A stretch of DNA of 18,378 nucleotides from an uncultured cyanobacterium (lineage in GTDB: Bacteria > Cyanobacteriota > Cyanobacteriia > PCC-6307 > Cyanobiaceae). Of the stretch, positions 1 through 7,063 are shown piece after piece (position 1 is the first letter of the stretch; each line of letters starts with the position of its first letter). A program made the translations under genes and the position numbers. The notes under the pieces are model-generated. The model worked only from the letters and a program-made list of their open reading frames with translations. It made no database searches and was not told the DNA's origin. Location: the NCBI GenBank assembly GCA_903921295.1, contig CAIXOZ010000005.1, positions 1 through 18,378 of the forward strand. The letters run 5' to 3'.

Positions 1-437
1 ACCTCGAGGAGGTCGATGCCCTGGCCGATCGGCTGGCGATCCTCGATGGTGGCCGGGTGATCGCCGAAGGCACGCCGGCCGAGCTCAAGGCCGCCCTGGG
101 TGGCGATCGGGTCACCCTGCGGGTGCGGGAATTCAGCGACCCCGATGAAGCCGGCCGTGTGAAATCCCTGGTGCAGGCCTGCGAGGGCGTGCGTCAGGTC
201 GTGGTCAACCAGGCCCAGGGCTACTCGCTCAACCTGGTGATCGAGGGCGATCGGGTGCTCGAGCAGGTGCGTCAGCAGCTTCAGGAGGCCTCCCTGCCGG
301 TGTTCGCCCTGGCCCAGAGCCGACCCAGCCTCGATGATGTCTACCTCCAGGCCACCGGCCGCACCCTGATGGATGCCGAACTCGCCGTGCAGGGCCGTCG
401 GGATGCCAGGGCCGAGCGCAAGCAAGCGATGCGCTGA
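1..437 (+). CDS. ABC exporter ATP-binding protein, C-terminal part (partial)
   Basis: This is the C-terminal end of an ABC ATPase of the DrrA (drug/lipid exporter) type. The reading frame is open from the first base of the window; complete codons start at base 3 and the stop is TGA at 435-437. The first visible residues, YLEEVDALADR, match the stretch just after the switch histidine in this family, followed by LDGGRVIAEGTPAEL, the usual end of the nucleotide-binding fold. The remaining ~95 residues fit the DUF4162-like accessory domain of these ATPases, ending in the typical SLDDVYLQATGR. Walker A, Walker B and the signature motif lie outside the window. The permease follows 119 bp downstream on the same strand, so the two probably form one exporter. 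The substrate cannot be read from the sequence. Confidence 0.9.
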   Translation, partial: LEEVDALADRLAILDGGRVIAEGTPAELKAALGGDRVTLRVREFSDPDEAGRVKSLVQACEGVRQVVVNQAQGYSLNLVIEGDRVLEQVRQQLQEASLPVFALAQSRPSLDDVYLQATGRTLMDAELAVQGRRDARAERKQAMR

Positions 438-459
438 TCCCTGGCCATGGGCCCCGAGG

Positions 460-486
460 CTGAGGCCATCACGGTGATCGCCTCAG
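460..486. other. Hairpin between the two ABC exporter genes
   Basis: CTGAGGC (460-466) pairs perfectly with GCCTCAG (480-486). Inside, after a C/C mismatch, ATC/GAT adds three pairs around a five-base loop. No T-run follows on either strand, so it does not look like a standard terminator. Because it sits in the spacer between ATPase and permease genes, it could set relative mRNA levels by processing or attenuation. That role is inference. Confidence 0.4.
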
Positions 487-556
487 ACCATCCCCAGACC
501 CCTGCATCGTTCCATCACCGTCTCACTCGCCCCATCGTTCGGCCTGCTTTCACGCC

Positions 557-1417
557 ATGACCAGCGCCACCAGCTCCTTCGAAACCCCGAGTCCTCGCGA
601 GGAGGCTTCCGCCCTGGCTGAGATCAGCCAGGAGACCCTCGCCCTGACCGGGCGGCTGTTCATCCAGCTGCAACGACGCCCCTCCACCCTGGTGGCCGGG
701 GTGCTGCAGCCCCTGATCTGGCTGGTGCTGTTCGGCGCCCTGTTCGCCAAGGCCCCCGCCGGTCTGTTGCCCGGCGGCGAAAGCTACGGCCGCTTTCTCG
801 GTGCGGGCGTGATCGTGTTCACCGCCTTCAGTGGTGCCCTCAACGCCGGTCTGCCGGTGATGTTTGACCGGGAATTCGGCTTTCTGAACCGGCTGCTGGT
901 GGCACCGCTGCGCAGCCGCAGCTCGATCGTCTTCGCCTCGGTGCTCTACATCACCGTGATCAGCCTGATCCAGAGCGTGGCGATCATGGCCACCGCTGCC
1001 CTGCTGGGCTACGGCTGGCCTGGTGGGGCCGGCCTGCTGCTGGTCCTGATCACGCTCCTGCTGCTCGTCTTCGCCGTCACCGGCCTCAGCCTCGGCCTGG
1101 CCTTCGCCCTGCCCGGCCACATCGAACTGATCGCCGTGATCTTTGTGGCCAACCTGCCGCTGCTGTTCGCCAGCACGGCCCTGGCCCCGTTGTCCTTCAT
1201 GCCCTCCTGGCTGGCCTGGCTGGCGTCGATCAATCCTCTGACCCTGGCGATCGAGCCGATCCGTGCCGCCTATGCCGGCCACGCCTCCCTGACGGCGATC
1301 GTCCTTGAGGCCCCTTACGGCTCGCTGACGACAGGCACCTGCCTGGCGGTGCTGGCAGGCCTGGCCGCAGGCCTGTTCCTGCTGATCCGGCCCCTGCTGG
1401 ATCGCAAACTGAGCTGA
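557..1417 (+). CDS. ABC-2 type exporter permease
   Basis: A 286-residue integral membrane protein and the likely partner of the ATPase just upstream. The N-terminal ~30 residues are polar and cytoplasmic. Hydrophobic segments follow at about 44-64, 79-100, 124-148, 157-180, 188-210 and 258-278, the six-helix plan of ABC-2 permeases. Between helices two and three lies the family-typical FDREFGFLNRLLVAPLRSRS (103-122), and near the C-terminus the usual LxxINPLTLAIEPIR region (222-236). Start is ATG at 557; no clear ribosome-binding site precedes it, which is common in cyanobacteria. DrrB-like permeases move drugs, lipids or polysaccharide precursors; the substrate here is unknown. The next gene, nanE, starts 56 bp downstream on the same strand and may be co-transcribed. 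Confidence 0.92.
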   Translation: MTSATSSFETPSPREEASALAEISQETLALTGRLFIQLQRRPSTLVAGVLQPLIWLVLFGALFAKAPAGLLPGGESYGRFLGAGVIVFTAFSGALNAGLPVMFDREFGFLNRLLVAPLRSRSSIVFASVLYITVISLIQSVAIMATAALLGYGWPGGAGLLLVLITLLLLVFAVTGLSLGLAFALPGHIELIAVIFVANLPLLFASTALAPLSFMPSWLAWLASINPLTLAIEPIRAAYAGHASLTAIVLEAPYGSLTTGTCLAVLAGLAAGLFLLIRPLLDRKLS

Positions 1418-1473
1418 ATCCAGGCATGGGACGGCCTGATCTGAAACACTGAAGTCCCACGCTTTCAGCCGCG

Positions 1474-2193
1474 ATGCAGGCCAACCCCCGAGCCGATCGC
1501 CTGCGCCGTGGGGCCCTGGCGGGAGGGCTGATCGTGTCGGTGCAGGCACCCGAGGGTTCACCGATGCGCGACCCTCAGGTGATCGCGGCGATGGCGGAGG
1601 CCAGCCTCAACCAGGGGGCGATCGGGGTCCGGCTCGAGAGTCCTGAACACATCGGCGCCGTTCGCCGCCGCTGCCCTGAGGCCCTGATCATCGGTCTCTG
1701 GAAACGCACCCATCCCGGAAGCTCGGTGTACATCACCCCCGGTTGGGAGGAGATCCGGACGGTCTGGGCCAGTGGCGCTGATGTGATCGCCCTCGATGCC
1801 ACCGACCGACAGCGCCCGGGCGGCGAAACCCTGGCGGAGCTGGTGCAACGGAGCCGGGCGATGGGAGCGACGCTGATGGCGGATGTGGATTCCCTCGAGC
1901 ATGGCCTCCGGGCCGCCGCCCTGGGCTGCGCGTGGGTGGGCACCACCCTTTATGGCTACACCGAAGCCACCGCCGGCCTCAGGCCTCCCGCCTGGGATCT
2001 GCTGGAACCGCTCCGCGCACAGCTGCCGACCGCGACGACGCTGATCTGCGAAGGGGGCATCGCTTCCGCGCAGCAGGCCCGCCAGGCCCTGAACCAGGGG
2101 GCGGACGCGGTGGTGGTCGGCACCGCGATCACTGGGGTGGACCTGCAGGTGGCCGCCTATCTGGCCGCGATCAACGGGCCGGGCCCCGGCTGA
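1474..2193 (+). CDS. nanE: N-acetylmannosamine-6-phosphate 2-epimerase family protein
   Basis: A 239-residue TIM-barrel protein of the NanE family, which interconverts ManNAc-6-P and GlcNAc-6-P in amino-sugar and sialic-acid metabolism. The characteristic N-terminus GGLIVSVQAPEGSPMRDP starts at residue 17. The likely catalytic lysine is K77 (GLWKR) and the likely catalytic acid E193 (CEGGIAS). ALDAT (106-110), MADVDS (135-140) and the C-terminal phosphate-loop region GADAVVVGTAI (209-219) are all present, so the enzyme looks intact. Start ATG 1474 puts 16 residues before the conserved core. It reads in the same direction as the ABC exporter 56 bp upstream. No other sialic-acid gene is visible, so its physiological substrate in this cyanobacterium is uncertain. 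Confidence 0.88.
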   Translation: MQANPRADRLRRGALAGGLIVSVQAPEGSPMRDPQVIAAMAEASLNQGAIGVRLESPEHIGAVRRRCPEALIIGLWKRTHPGSSVYITPGWEEIRTVWASGADVIALDATDRQRPGGETLAELVQRSRAMGATLMADVDSLEHGLRAAALGCAWVGTTLYGYTEATAGLRPPAWDLLEPLRAQLPTATTLICEGGIASAQQARQALNQGADAVVVGTAITGVDLQVAAYLAAINGPGPG

Positions 2194-2291
2194 GCGCCTG
2201 AGCAGACCAAGCCTTTTGAGGCCCCCGCCGCGGTACGGACAACGCCGGAACCGACCAACGGGGTGATGGACACCCGGGCCGGCCGGAGCGC

Positions 2292-2336
2292 TGGCCATCT
2301 GGACGCGGACCATCTGGACTCGGACCGTCTGGAGCC
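2292..2336. repeat. Degenerate 15-bp tandem repeat, three units
   Basis: Three adjacent 15-bp units occur at 2292-2306, 2307-2321 and 2322-2336. The second reads GGACCATCTGGACTC; the others differ at a few positions, and a fourth weaker unit may follow. The repeat lies in the 171-bp spacer between the convergent nanE and DUF4177-like genes and is not part of either coding frame. It is probably slipped-strand expansion in a spacer; I see no function. Confidence 0.6.
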
Positions 2337-2364
2337 TGAGCGCCTGCAGAAGCCCTGACGCTGC

Positions 2365-2796
2365 TCAGTGCGCCTGCTTCTCCAGAAGGGCCAGGGCCCG
2401 GTTCGCCATTTCCAGGGTCAGATTCAGCTGCTGCGCCTGGGCACTGGCGGCTTCGAGATCGGCCGCAGCCGGTCGCTTGAAGATGATGAAGGTGTGCGGA
2501 CCGGCGTGCTGCAGGCCGACCAACTCCCATCCCTGCTGGCCCTGCCCATTGAGGAACTGGGCCAGCTGCTGACCGGGATCGTCGGGCGGGGCCGGCTTCG
2601 GGGACGTTGCCGGCTGAGGCGCGTAGAAGCCGGGGAATTCCTGCTTCAGGTACTCCGGACTGAACACCGGCGTGGCGCGTTCGGGCGTGGCACCAACGGG
2701 ACCGGCCGCCGGCCCCGGGGCCGGCTCAGCGGGGCCGGCTGGGGAGGTGGAGGGTTCGATGTTGATCCGGATCACGTGATACTCCCAGCGCTGCAT
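2365..2796 (-). CDS. DUF4177-like small protein with proline-rich insert
   Basis: A 143-residue soluble protein. The N-terminus MQRWEYHVIRINIE and the later block LAQFLNGQGQQGWELVGLQ (78-96) followed by HTFIIFKRP (101-109) together resemble the DUF4177 plan: a first strand starting WEY, a helix leading to GWELV, and a final strand ending FKR. Between them, residues ~15-75 are rich in Pro, Ala and Gly and look disordered. The C-terminal ~30 residues form a likely amphipathic helix. Start is ATG at 2794-2796 with an AGGGG stretch immediately upstream. It lies downstream of groL2 on the same strand, 243 bp away, but a strong hairpin separates them, so it is probably transcribed separately. Function is unknown; the family match rests on motif pattern only. 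Confidence 0.8.
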   Translation of the reverse strand: MQRWEYHVIRINIEPSTSPAGPAEPAPGPAAGPVGATPERATPVFSPEYLKQEFPGFYAPQPATSPKPAPPDDPGQQLAQFLNGQGQQGWELVGLQHAGPHTFIIFKRPAAADLEAASAQAQQLNLTLEMANRALALLEKQAH

Positions 2797-2987
2797 GCCC
2801 CTGCCCGATCCGAAGCGATGACCTGAATCCTAGGGAGCCCGTCTGGCCCGCATCACCGACCGGAAGAGGCGACCAACCCTCCGTGGGGGAACACCACGCA
2901 GCGGCTGGCCGGGGGAGTGACAGCAAGACATCCGTAGCTGCAAGGAAACCGTGACGGACTCCCGGAACCTGTGGACTGAAGGATGGC

Positions 2988-3033
2988 CAGCCGCCAGCTC
3001 ACGCGCCGGACAGGCAGCGCAGGCTGGCGGCTG
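2988..3033 (-). terminator. Large hairpin just after groL2 (probable terminator)
   Basis: A perfect 11-bp inverted repeat, CAGCCGCCAGC (2988-2998) and GCTGGCGGCTG (3023-3033), encloses 24 bases that hold a further GCGC/GCGC pairing. It starts 7 bp beyond the groL2 stop codon. The stem is long and very G/C-rich, but no clear T-run follows on the minus strand (it reads GCCATCCTT), so it may act as a 3'-end stabiliser or a non-canonical terminator. Confidence 0.55.
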
Positions 3034-3039
3034 AGACGA

Positions 3040-4698
3040 TCACATCATGCCGGGCATCCCCATGCCGCCCATCCCACCCATGCCACCCATGCCGCCCATG
3101 CCACCGGCGGGAGCCGCCGGGGCGGCGGGTTCAGGCTTGTCGGCGATCACCACCTCCGTGGTGATCAGCAGCGAAGCGATGGAAACCGCGTCCTGCAGAG
3201 CCAGGCGCACCACCTTGGCGGGATCAAGAATGCCCGCAGCCAAGAGATCTTCGTAGCGGCCATGAAGGGCGTTGTAGCCCAGGCCCAGGCGGAGCACCTC
3301 TGCTGCCACCACCGCACCATCGGCACCGGCATTGCTGGCGATCTGGCGCAGGGGCGCGCTCAGGGCCTGGCGAACGATCTCAACCCCCGTACGCTCATCG
3401 CCGCTGAGGGTGGACGCCAGTTGATCAAGACCTGCAGCGAGCTGAACCAATGTGGTGCCACCGCCGGCGATGATCCCTTCCTCCACCGCCGCCCGGGTGG
3501 CGTTGAGGGCATCTTCGATCCGCAGCTTGCGGTTCTTGAGCTCGGTTTCGGTGGGAGCACCCACCTTGATCACGGCGACGCCGCCGGCGAGTTTGGCGAT
3601 CCGCTCGCTCAGCTTTTCCCGGTCGTAGTCGGAATCGGTGGCTTCAAGCTCACGCTTGATCGCGGCGACCCGATCCTGAACGGCCTGCTGATGCTCCCCG
3701 GTGGCCACGATCGTGGTGCTGTCCTTGGTGATCGTGATCCGACGCACCTTGCCGAGGTCGGCGAGGGTGGCCTTGTCGAGGGTCATCGCCTGGTCCTCAG
3801 CGATCACGGTGGCGCCGGTGAGGATGGCGATGTCCTGCAGGGCGGCCTTGCGACGCTCGCCGAAGGAGGGAGCGCGCACGGCCGCCACCTGCAGCACGCC
3901 ACGGTTCTTGTTGACCACCAGGGTGGCGAGGGCCTCGCCATCAACCTCTTCCGCCAGGATCACCAGCGGTTGGCCGGCCTTGGACACCGCCTCAAGGATC
4001 GGCACGAGGTCGGTGATCGTGCTCAGCTTGCGGTCGGTGACCAGCAGCAGAGCCCCCTCGAACACGCACTCACGACGGTCGTTGTCGGTGACGAAATAGG
4101 GGGAGCTGTAGCCGCGATCGAAGGCCATGCCCTCGGTGATCTCGAGCTCGGTGGCCAGGGAGGTCGATTCCTCCACGGTGATCACACCGTCGGCGCTGAC
4201 CTTGGCCCTCGCCTCGGCGATCATCTGTCCCACTTCCACATCGCCGCCGGAGCTGACCGTGGCGACCTGACGGATGCCGTCGCCATCCACGGCCTGGGCC
4301 CGCTGTTCGATGCCGGCGACGACGGCCGCGACCGCCTGCTCCATGCCGCGACGGAGACCGACCGGGTTGGCACCGGCGGCGACGTTCTTCAGACCTTCCC
4401 GCACCAGGGCCTGGGCCAGCACGGTGGCGGTGGTGGTGCCGTCGCCGGCCTTGTCCTTGGTCTTGGTGGCCACCTGCTGGATCAGCTTGGCGCCGATGTT
4501 CTCGAACGGATCCTCAAGGCTGATGTCCCGGGCGATCGAGACGCCGTCGTTGATGACATCGGGAGCACCGAAGGATTTCTGGAGCACCACGTTGCGCCCC
4601 TTCGGGCCGATGGTCACCCGCACGGCGTCGGCAAGGGCGTTGACCCCACGCTCGAGCGAAGCGCGGGAAGCGTCGGCGAACTGGATGAGCTTGGCCAT
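3040..4698 (-). CDS. groL2: Chaperonin GroEL, GroL2-type (no groES alongside)
   Basis: A 552-residue Hsp60 chaperonin that folds proteins in ATP-driven rings in the cytoplasm. Nucleotide-site residues are present: TIGPKGRNVVL (29-39), D51 in NDGVSIA, and AGDGTTTATVL with D86. The late block RIEDALNATRAAVEEG and the glycine loop AGGGTT are also intact. The N-terminus MAKLIQFADASRASLERGVN and the blocks DPFENIGAKLIQQ and SYSSP-like YSSPYFVTD resemble the second, monocistronic picocyanobacterial GroEL (GroL2) rather than the groES-linked copy, which starts MAKRI. The protein ends in five GGM repeats and GMPGMM. Start is ATG at 4696-4698. The upstream 122 bp shared with a divergent gene contains no CIRCE inverted repeat (TTAGCACTC-N9-GAGTGCTAA), so HrcA control is unlikely here. 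Functional specialisation of GroL2 is inference from related species. Confidence 0.97.
   Translation of the reverse strand: MAKLIQFADASRASLERGVNALADAVRVTIGPKGRNVVLQKSFGAPDVINDGVSIARDISLEDPFENIGAKLIQQVATKTKDKAGDGTTTATVLAQALVREGLKNVAAGANPVGLRRGMEQAVAAVVAGIEQRAQAVDGDGIRQVATVSSGGDVEVGQMIAEARAKVSADGVITVEESTSLATELEITEGMAFDRGYSSPYFVTDNDRRECVFEGALLLVTDRKLSTITDLVPILEAVSKAGQPLVILAEEVDGEALATLVVNKNRGVLQVAAVRAPSFGERRKAALQDIAILTGATVIAEDQAMTLDKATLADLGKVRRITITKDSTTIVATGEHQQAVQDRVAAIKRELEATDSDYDREKLSERIAKLAGGVAVIKVGAPTETELKNRKLRIEDALNATRAAVEEGIIAGGGTTLVQLAAGLDQLASTLSGDERTGVEIVRQALSAPLRQIASNAGADGAVVAAEVLRLGLGYNALHGRYEDLLAAGILDPAKVVRLALQDAVSIASLLITTEVVIADKPEPAAPAAPAGGMGGMGGMGGMGGMGMPGMM
3061..3105. repeat. 9-bp tandem repeats encoding the GGM tail of GroEL
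   Basis: Five 9-bp units (plus-strand form CATGCCACC with small variants) encode five consecutive Gly-Gly-Met triplets on the minus strand. This flexible GGM tail is normal for GroEL and projects into the ring cavity. Copy number can vary between strains by slippage. Confidence 0.9.
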
Positions 4699-4820
4699 CA
4701 GCTGGTCGTCAGTCGATCGCTACAGAGTCCCACAGGCCCCTGCGCGGCACCGGCCCTCCGCTGGTGGGGAAAGCCGAATGTTCGCTTGGCTCGGCGATCC
4801 GATCCCGATAGGGTCGCCCC

Positions 4821-5069
4821 ATGGACGAGATGCTCGAGACAACGCTCGAGGCCCTGGCCGGCCAGCCGGACAGCCTCGGCATGACCAAGGCGATGGCCTT
4901 CCTGCTCATCGCCGGCCTCGGCCTGGCGATGGCGCTGATCTACATCCCCCTGCGGGTGTTCCTGACCGTGACGGCCCGCAGCCGGCGCCTGCGGCTGCTG
5001 CAGCGCATCCGCCGGCTGCGCGACGAACTGGGCCAGCCGGTCCCCCCTGAGGGACTCCCCAGGGGGTGA
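4821..5069 (+). CDS. Small single-helix membrane protein, unknown function
   Basis: An 82-residue protein I do not recognise as a named family. Residues 1-22 are polar and mildly acidic, 23-49 (KAMAFLLIAGLGLAMALIYI and onward) form one strong membrane helix, and 50-82 are very basic (ARSRRLRLLQRIRRLR) and end in a proline-rich tail. The positive-inside rule would place the basic C-terminus in the cytoplasm. Start is ATG 4821; there is no clear ribosome-binding site. A weak -35/-10 pair (TTGGCT, 17 bp, TAGGGT) ends about 10 bp before the ATG, so a very short leader is possible. It is divergent from groL2 and its stop lies 6 bp from the end of convergent fabG. The open frame, G/C-rich third positions and tight packing support it as a real gene. 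Confidence 0.7.
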   Translation: MDEMLETTLEALAGQPDSLGMTKAMAFLLIAGLGLAMALIYIPLRVFLTVTARSRRLRLLQRIRRLRDELGQPVPPEGLPRG

Positions 5070-5075
5070 CCAACC

Positions 5076-5828
5076 TCAGCGCATCACCATGCCACCGTCG
5101 ACCTGCAGCACCTGACCGGTCATGTAGGCGGCGGCGGGATCAGCGGCCAGGAAGCGCACGGCACCGGCCACCTCATCGGGTTGGCCCATGCGGCCCAGGG
5201 GAATCGCCGCCAGGATCGGCTCCACGTTCAGGTCCTTGGTCATGTCGGTGGCGATGAAGCCCGGTGCCACGGCATTGACCGTCACCCCGCGGCTGGCGAA
5301 TTCAGCGGCACAGCTTCGGGTGAAACCGATCACCCCGGCCTTGGCGGCGCTGTAGTTGGCCTGGCCAGGGTTGCCCATCAGACCCACCACCGAGGTGATG
5401 TTGATGATCCGGCCGCTGCGGGCCTTGAGCATGCTGCGACTGACGGTGCGGGTGCAGAGGAAGACACCGGTGAGGTTGAGATCGAGCACGCTCTGCCAGT
5501 CGGTGGTCTTCATCCGCATCAACAGACCATCGCGGGTGATGCCGGCGTTGTTCACCAGCACATCCAGCTGCCCCTCGCGCTCGAGCACCGCCTTCACCAT
5601 CGCGTCCACCTCGCCCTCGTCGGCGACATTGGCCTGGTAGCGCCAGGCTTTTCCACCGCTGGCCTCGATCTCGGCCACCACCGCCTCTGCAGCGTCCGGG
5701 GAGCTGGCGTAATTGACCACCACCGTGGCACCATCTGCCGCCAGCTCGAGGGCGATCGAGCGGCCGATGCCGCGACTGGCCCCTGTCACCAGAGCGACCT
5801 GACCGGAGAGACGGTTGGCAGGGGACAT
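5076..5828 (-). CDS. fabG: 3-oxoacyl-[ACP] reductase FabG
   Basis: A 250-residue short-chain dehydrogenase that reduces 3-oxoacyl-ACP with NADPH in each fatty-acid elongation cycle. The nucleotide-binding loop TGASRGIG is at 15-22, NNAG at 93-96, and the catalytic set is N118, S146, Y159 and K163 (YSAAK). The C-terminus AYMTGQVLQVDGGMVM is the standard FabG ending, and the length matches the family. I chose ATG 5828 (MSPANRLSGQVALVTGA) because a longer open frame to 5912 adds 28 residues of basic, non-conserved sequence. It follows the potassium-channel-like gene on the same strand after 128 bp, so it may have its own promoter; a TACGAT -10-like hexamer at 5862-5867 is the best candidate, without a good -35. 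Confidence 0.96.
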   Translation of the reverse strand: MSPANRLSGQVALVTGASRGIGRSIALELAADGATVVVNYASSPDAAEAVVAEIEASGGKAWRYQANVADEGEVDAMVKAVLEREGQLDVLVNNAGITRDGLLMRMKTTDWQSVLDLNLTGVFLCTRTVSRSMLKARSGRIINITSVVGLMGNPGQANYSAAKAGVIGFTRSCAAEFASRGVTVNAVAPGFIATDMTKDLNVEPILAAIPLGRMGQPDEVAGAVRFLAADPAAAYMTGQVLQVDGGMVMR

Positions 5829-5956
5829 GGCAGGCAAGAACGAGAGGATTCGTTGTCGGCGATCGTATGCCCGTTCGGGTCGACCCTCGCGGCGGGTCCG
5901 GGCCAGGCGCACGGATCGGTCTCCAGTGGCTCAGGGCCGGGCCGCGATGCGCCCCG

Positions 5957-7063
5957 TCAGGAGGGCATGCCTTCAATGCTGACCAGGGCCGGACCCAGCA
6001 GTTGGCCGAGGGCCTGGAGCTGATCCGGACTGCCGAGCGCCACGAGCAGCTGACCAGGGGCAAGACGGATCTCACTGCCTGGATTGGCGATCAGACCGGC
6101 CGGCGTGCGGATCGCCAGCACCAGCGCTCCGGTGCGGCGACCGATCTGGAGATCGGCGAGGCTGCTGGCATTGAGGCTGCCGAGCCGGACCGGGTCATCA
6201 CTGAGCTGGAACTCCTCGATCTCACAGTCGGATCCCGCGAGCAGCTCCATGAAGTTCACCGCCAGGGGCCGCAGGGCGGTCGCTGCCATCGTGCGCCCAC
6301 CCGCAACGTAGGGGCTCACCACCTGGTCCGCACCGGCCAGACGGAGCTTGGCCTCGGCTTCGCCACTGTCGGCACGGGCAATCAGACGCAACCGCGGCGC
6401 CAGGCCCCGGGCACTGAGGATCACATACAGATTGGCGGCATTGCTGGGCAGGGCCGCCACCAGGGCGCGGCAGTGGCCGATGCCGGCCTCCTGCAGGGTT
6501 TCATCGAGGGTGGCATCGGCCTGGAGCACCCTCAGGCCGCGTTGAATCGCCTCGGCGGAGCGGTCCGGATCCATCTCCCCCACCAGGGTATCGATCGACT
6601 CCGCGCTCAGTTGTTCGGCGATCTCCCGGCCGATCCGGCCGTAGCCGCAAAGGATCACGTGGTTGTGCATGCGATTCAGCTGGCGGCGGTAACGGCGTTC
6701 GCGCAGGCGGCGGAAATACCCGGAATTGGTCAATTCCAGCAGGCTCTGGACGGTCAACTGCACCACCGCCAGGCCGCCGACGATCAGAAGCGCCGTCACG
6801 ACCCGACCGCCACCATGGAGGGTTGGGGTGTGGGGATCGCTGAAGCCGAGGGTGCTGAGCGTGATCAACACCATCCAGTAGCAGTCGCCCCAGTCCCAGT
6901 GCTCCACCAGCCGGTAGCTGACGGCACCGCCATTGATCACGGCCACCAGCGCCAGCAGGGGCAGCAACCAGGGCTGGGAGGTCCGCCACAGGGGGAGCGG
7001 TCGGAAACGCGGGCCTGACCTGGGCCGATCGCGGAGGGCGGATCGGAGCACCGGGCGGATCAT
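5957..7063 (-). CDS. Potassium-channel-like protein: two-helix pore plus RCK (TrkA-N and TrkA-C) domains
   Basis: A 368-residue membrane protein. Two membrane helices (about 32-51 and 87-110) flank a pore loop, followed by a cytoplasmic RCK/TrkA-N domain with the Rossmann motif GYGRIG (140-145), an acidic residue near the end of strand two (GEMDP, 162-166), and a TrkA-C-like segment from about 285 to 360. This is the architecture of MthK-type ligand-gated K+ channels. The selectivity-filter region reads STLGFSD (70-76) instead of TVGYGD, so Phe replaces Tyr and Ser replaces the second Gly; ion selectivity is therefore uncertain. Start ATG 7063 overlaps the stop of the upstream GT9-like gene as ATGA, suggesting translational coupling. 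fabG follows on the same strand. A voltage-independent channel or a sensor without conduction are both possible. Confidence 0.88.
   Translation of the reverse strand: MIRPVLRSALRDRPRSGPRFRPLPLWRTSQPWLLPLLALVAVINGGAVSYRLVEHWDWGDCYWMVLITLSTLGFSDPHTPTLHGGGRVVTALLIVGGLAVVQLTVQSLLELTNSGYFRRLRERRYRRQLNRMHNHVILCGYGRIGREIAEQLSAESIDTLVGEMDPDRSAEAIQRGLRVLQADATLDETLQEAGIGHCRALVAALPSNAANLYVILSARGLAPRLRLIARADSGEAEAKLRLAGADQVVSPYVAGGRTMAATALRPLAVNFMELLAGSDCEIEEFQLSDDPVRLGSLNASSLADLQIGRRTGALVLAIRTPAGLIANPGSEIRLAPGQLLVALGSPDQLQALGQLLGPALVSIEGMPS

Noticed and set aside
515..1561. 348-codon open frame on the minus strand opposite the ABC permease
   Set aside because: Its product is Gln/Gly/His-rich without a domain; it is the antisense shadow of a clear membrane permease in high-GC DNA.
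4699..4820. CIRCE (HrcA operator) upstream of groL2
   Set aside because: I looked for TTAGCACTC-N9-GAGTGCTAA or a near match on both strands and found none.
2983..4884. 633-codon open frame on the plus strand opposite groL2
   Set aside because: It is a His/Gly/Asp-rich antisense shadow of an unmistakable chaperonin gene.
5829..5912. N-terminal extension of FabG to 5912
   Set aside because: The added 28 residues are basic and unconserved; ATG 5828 gives the standard FabG N-terminus and length.
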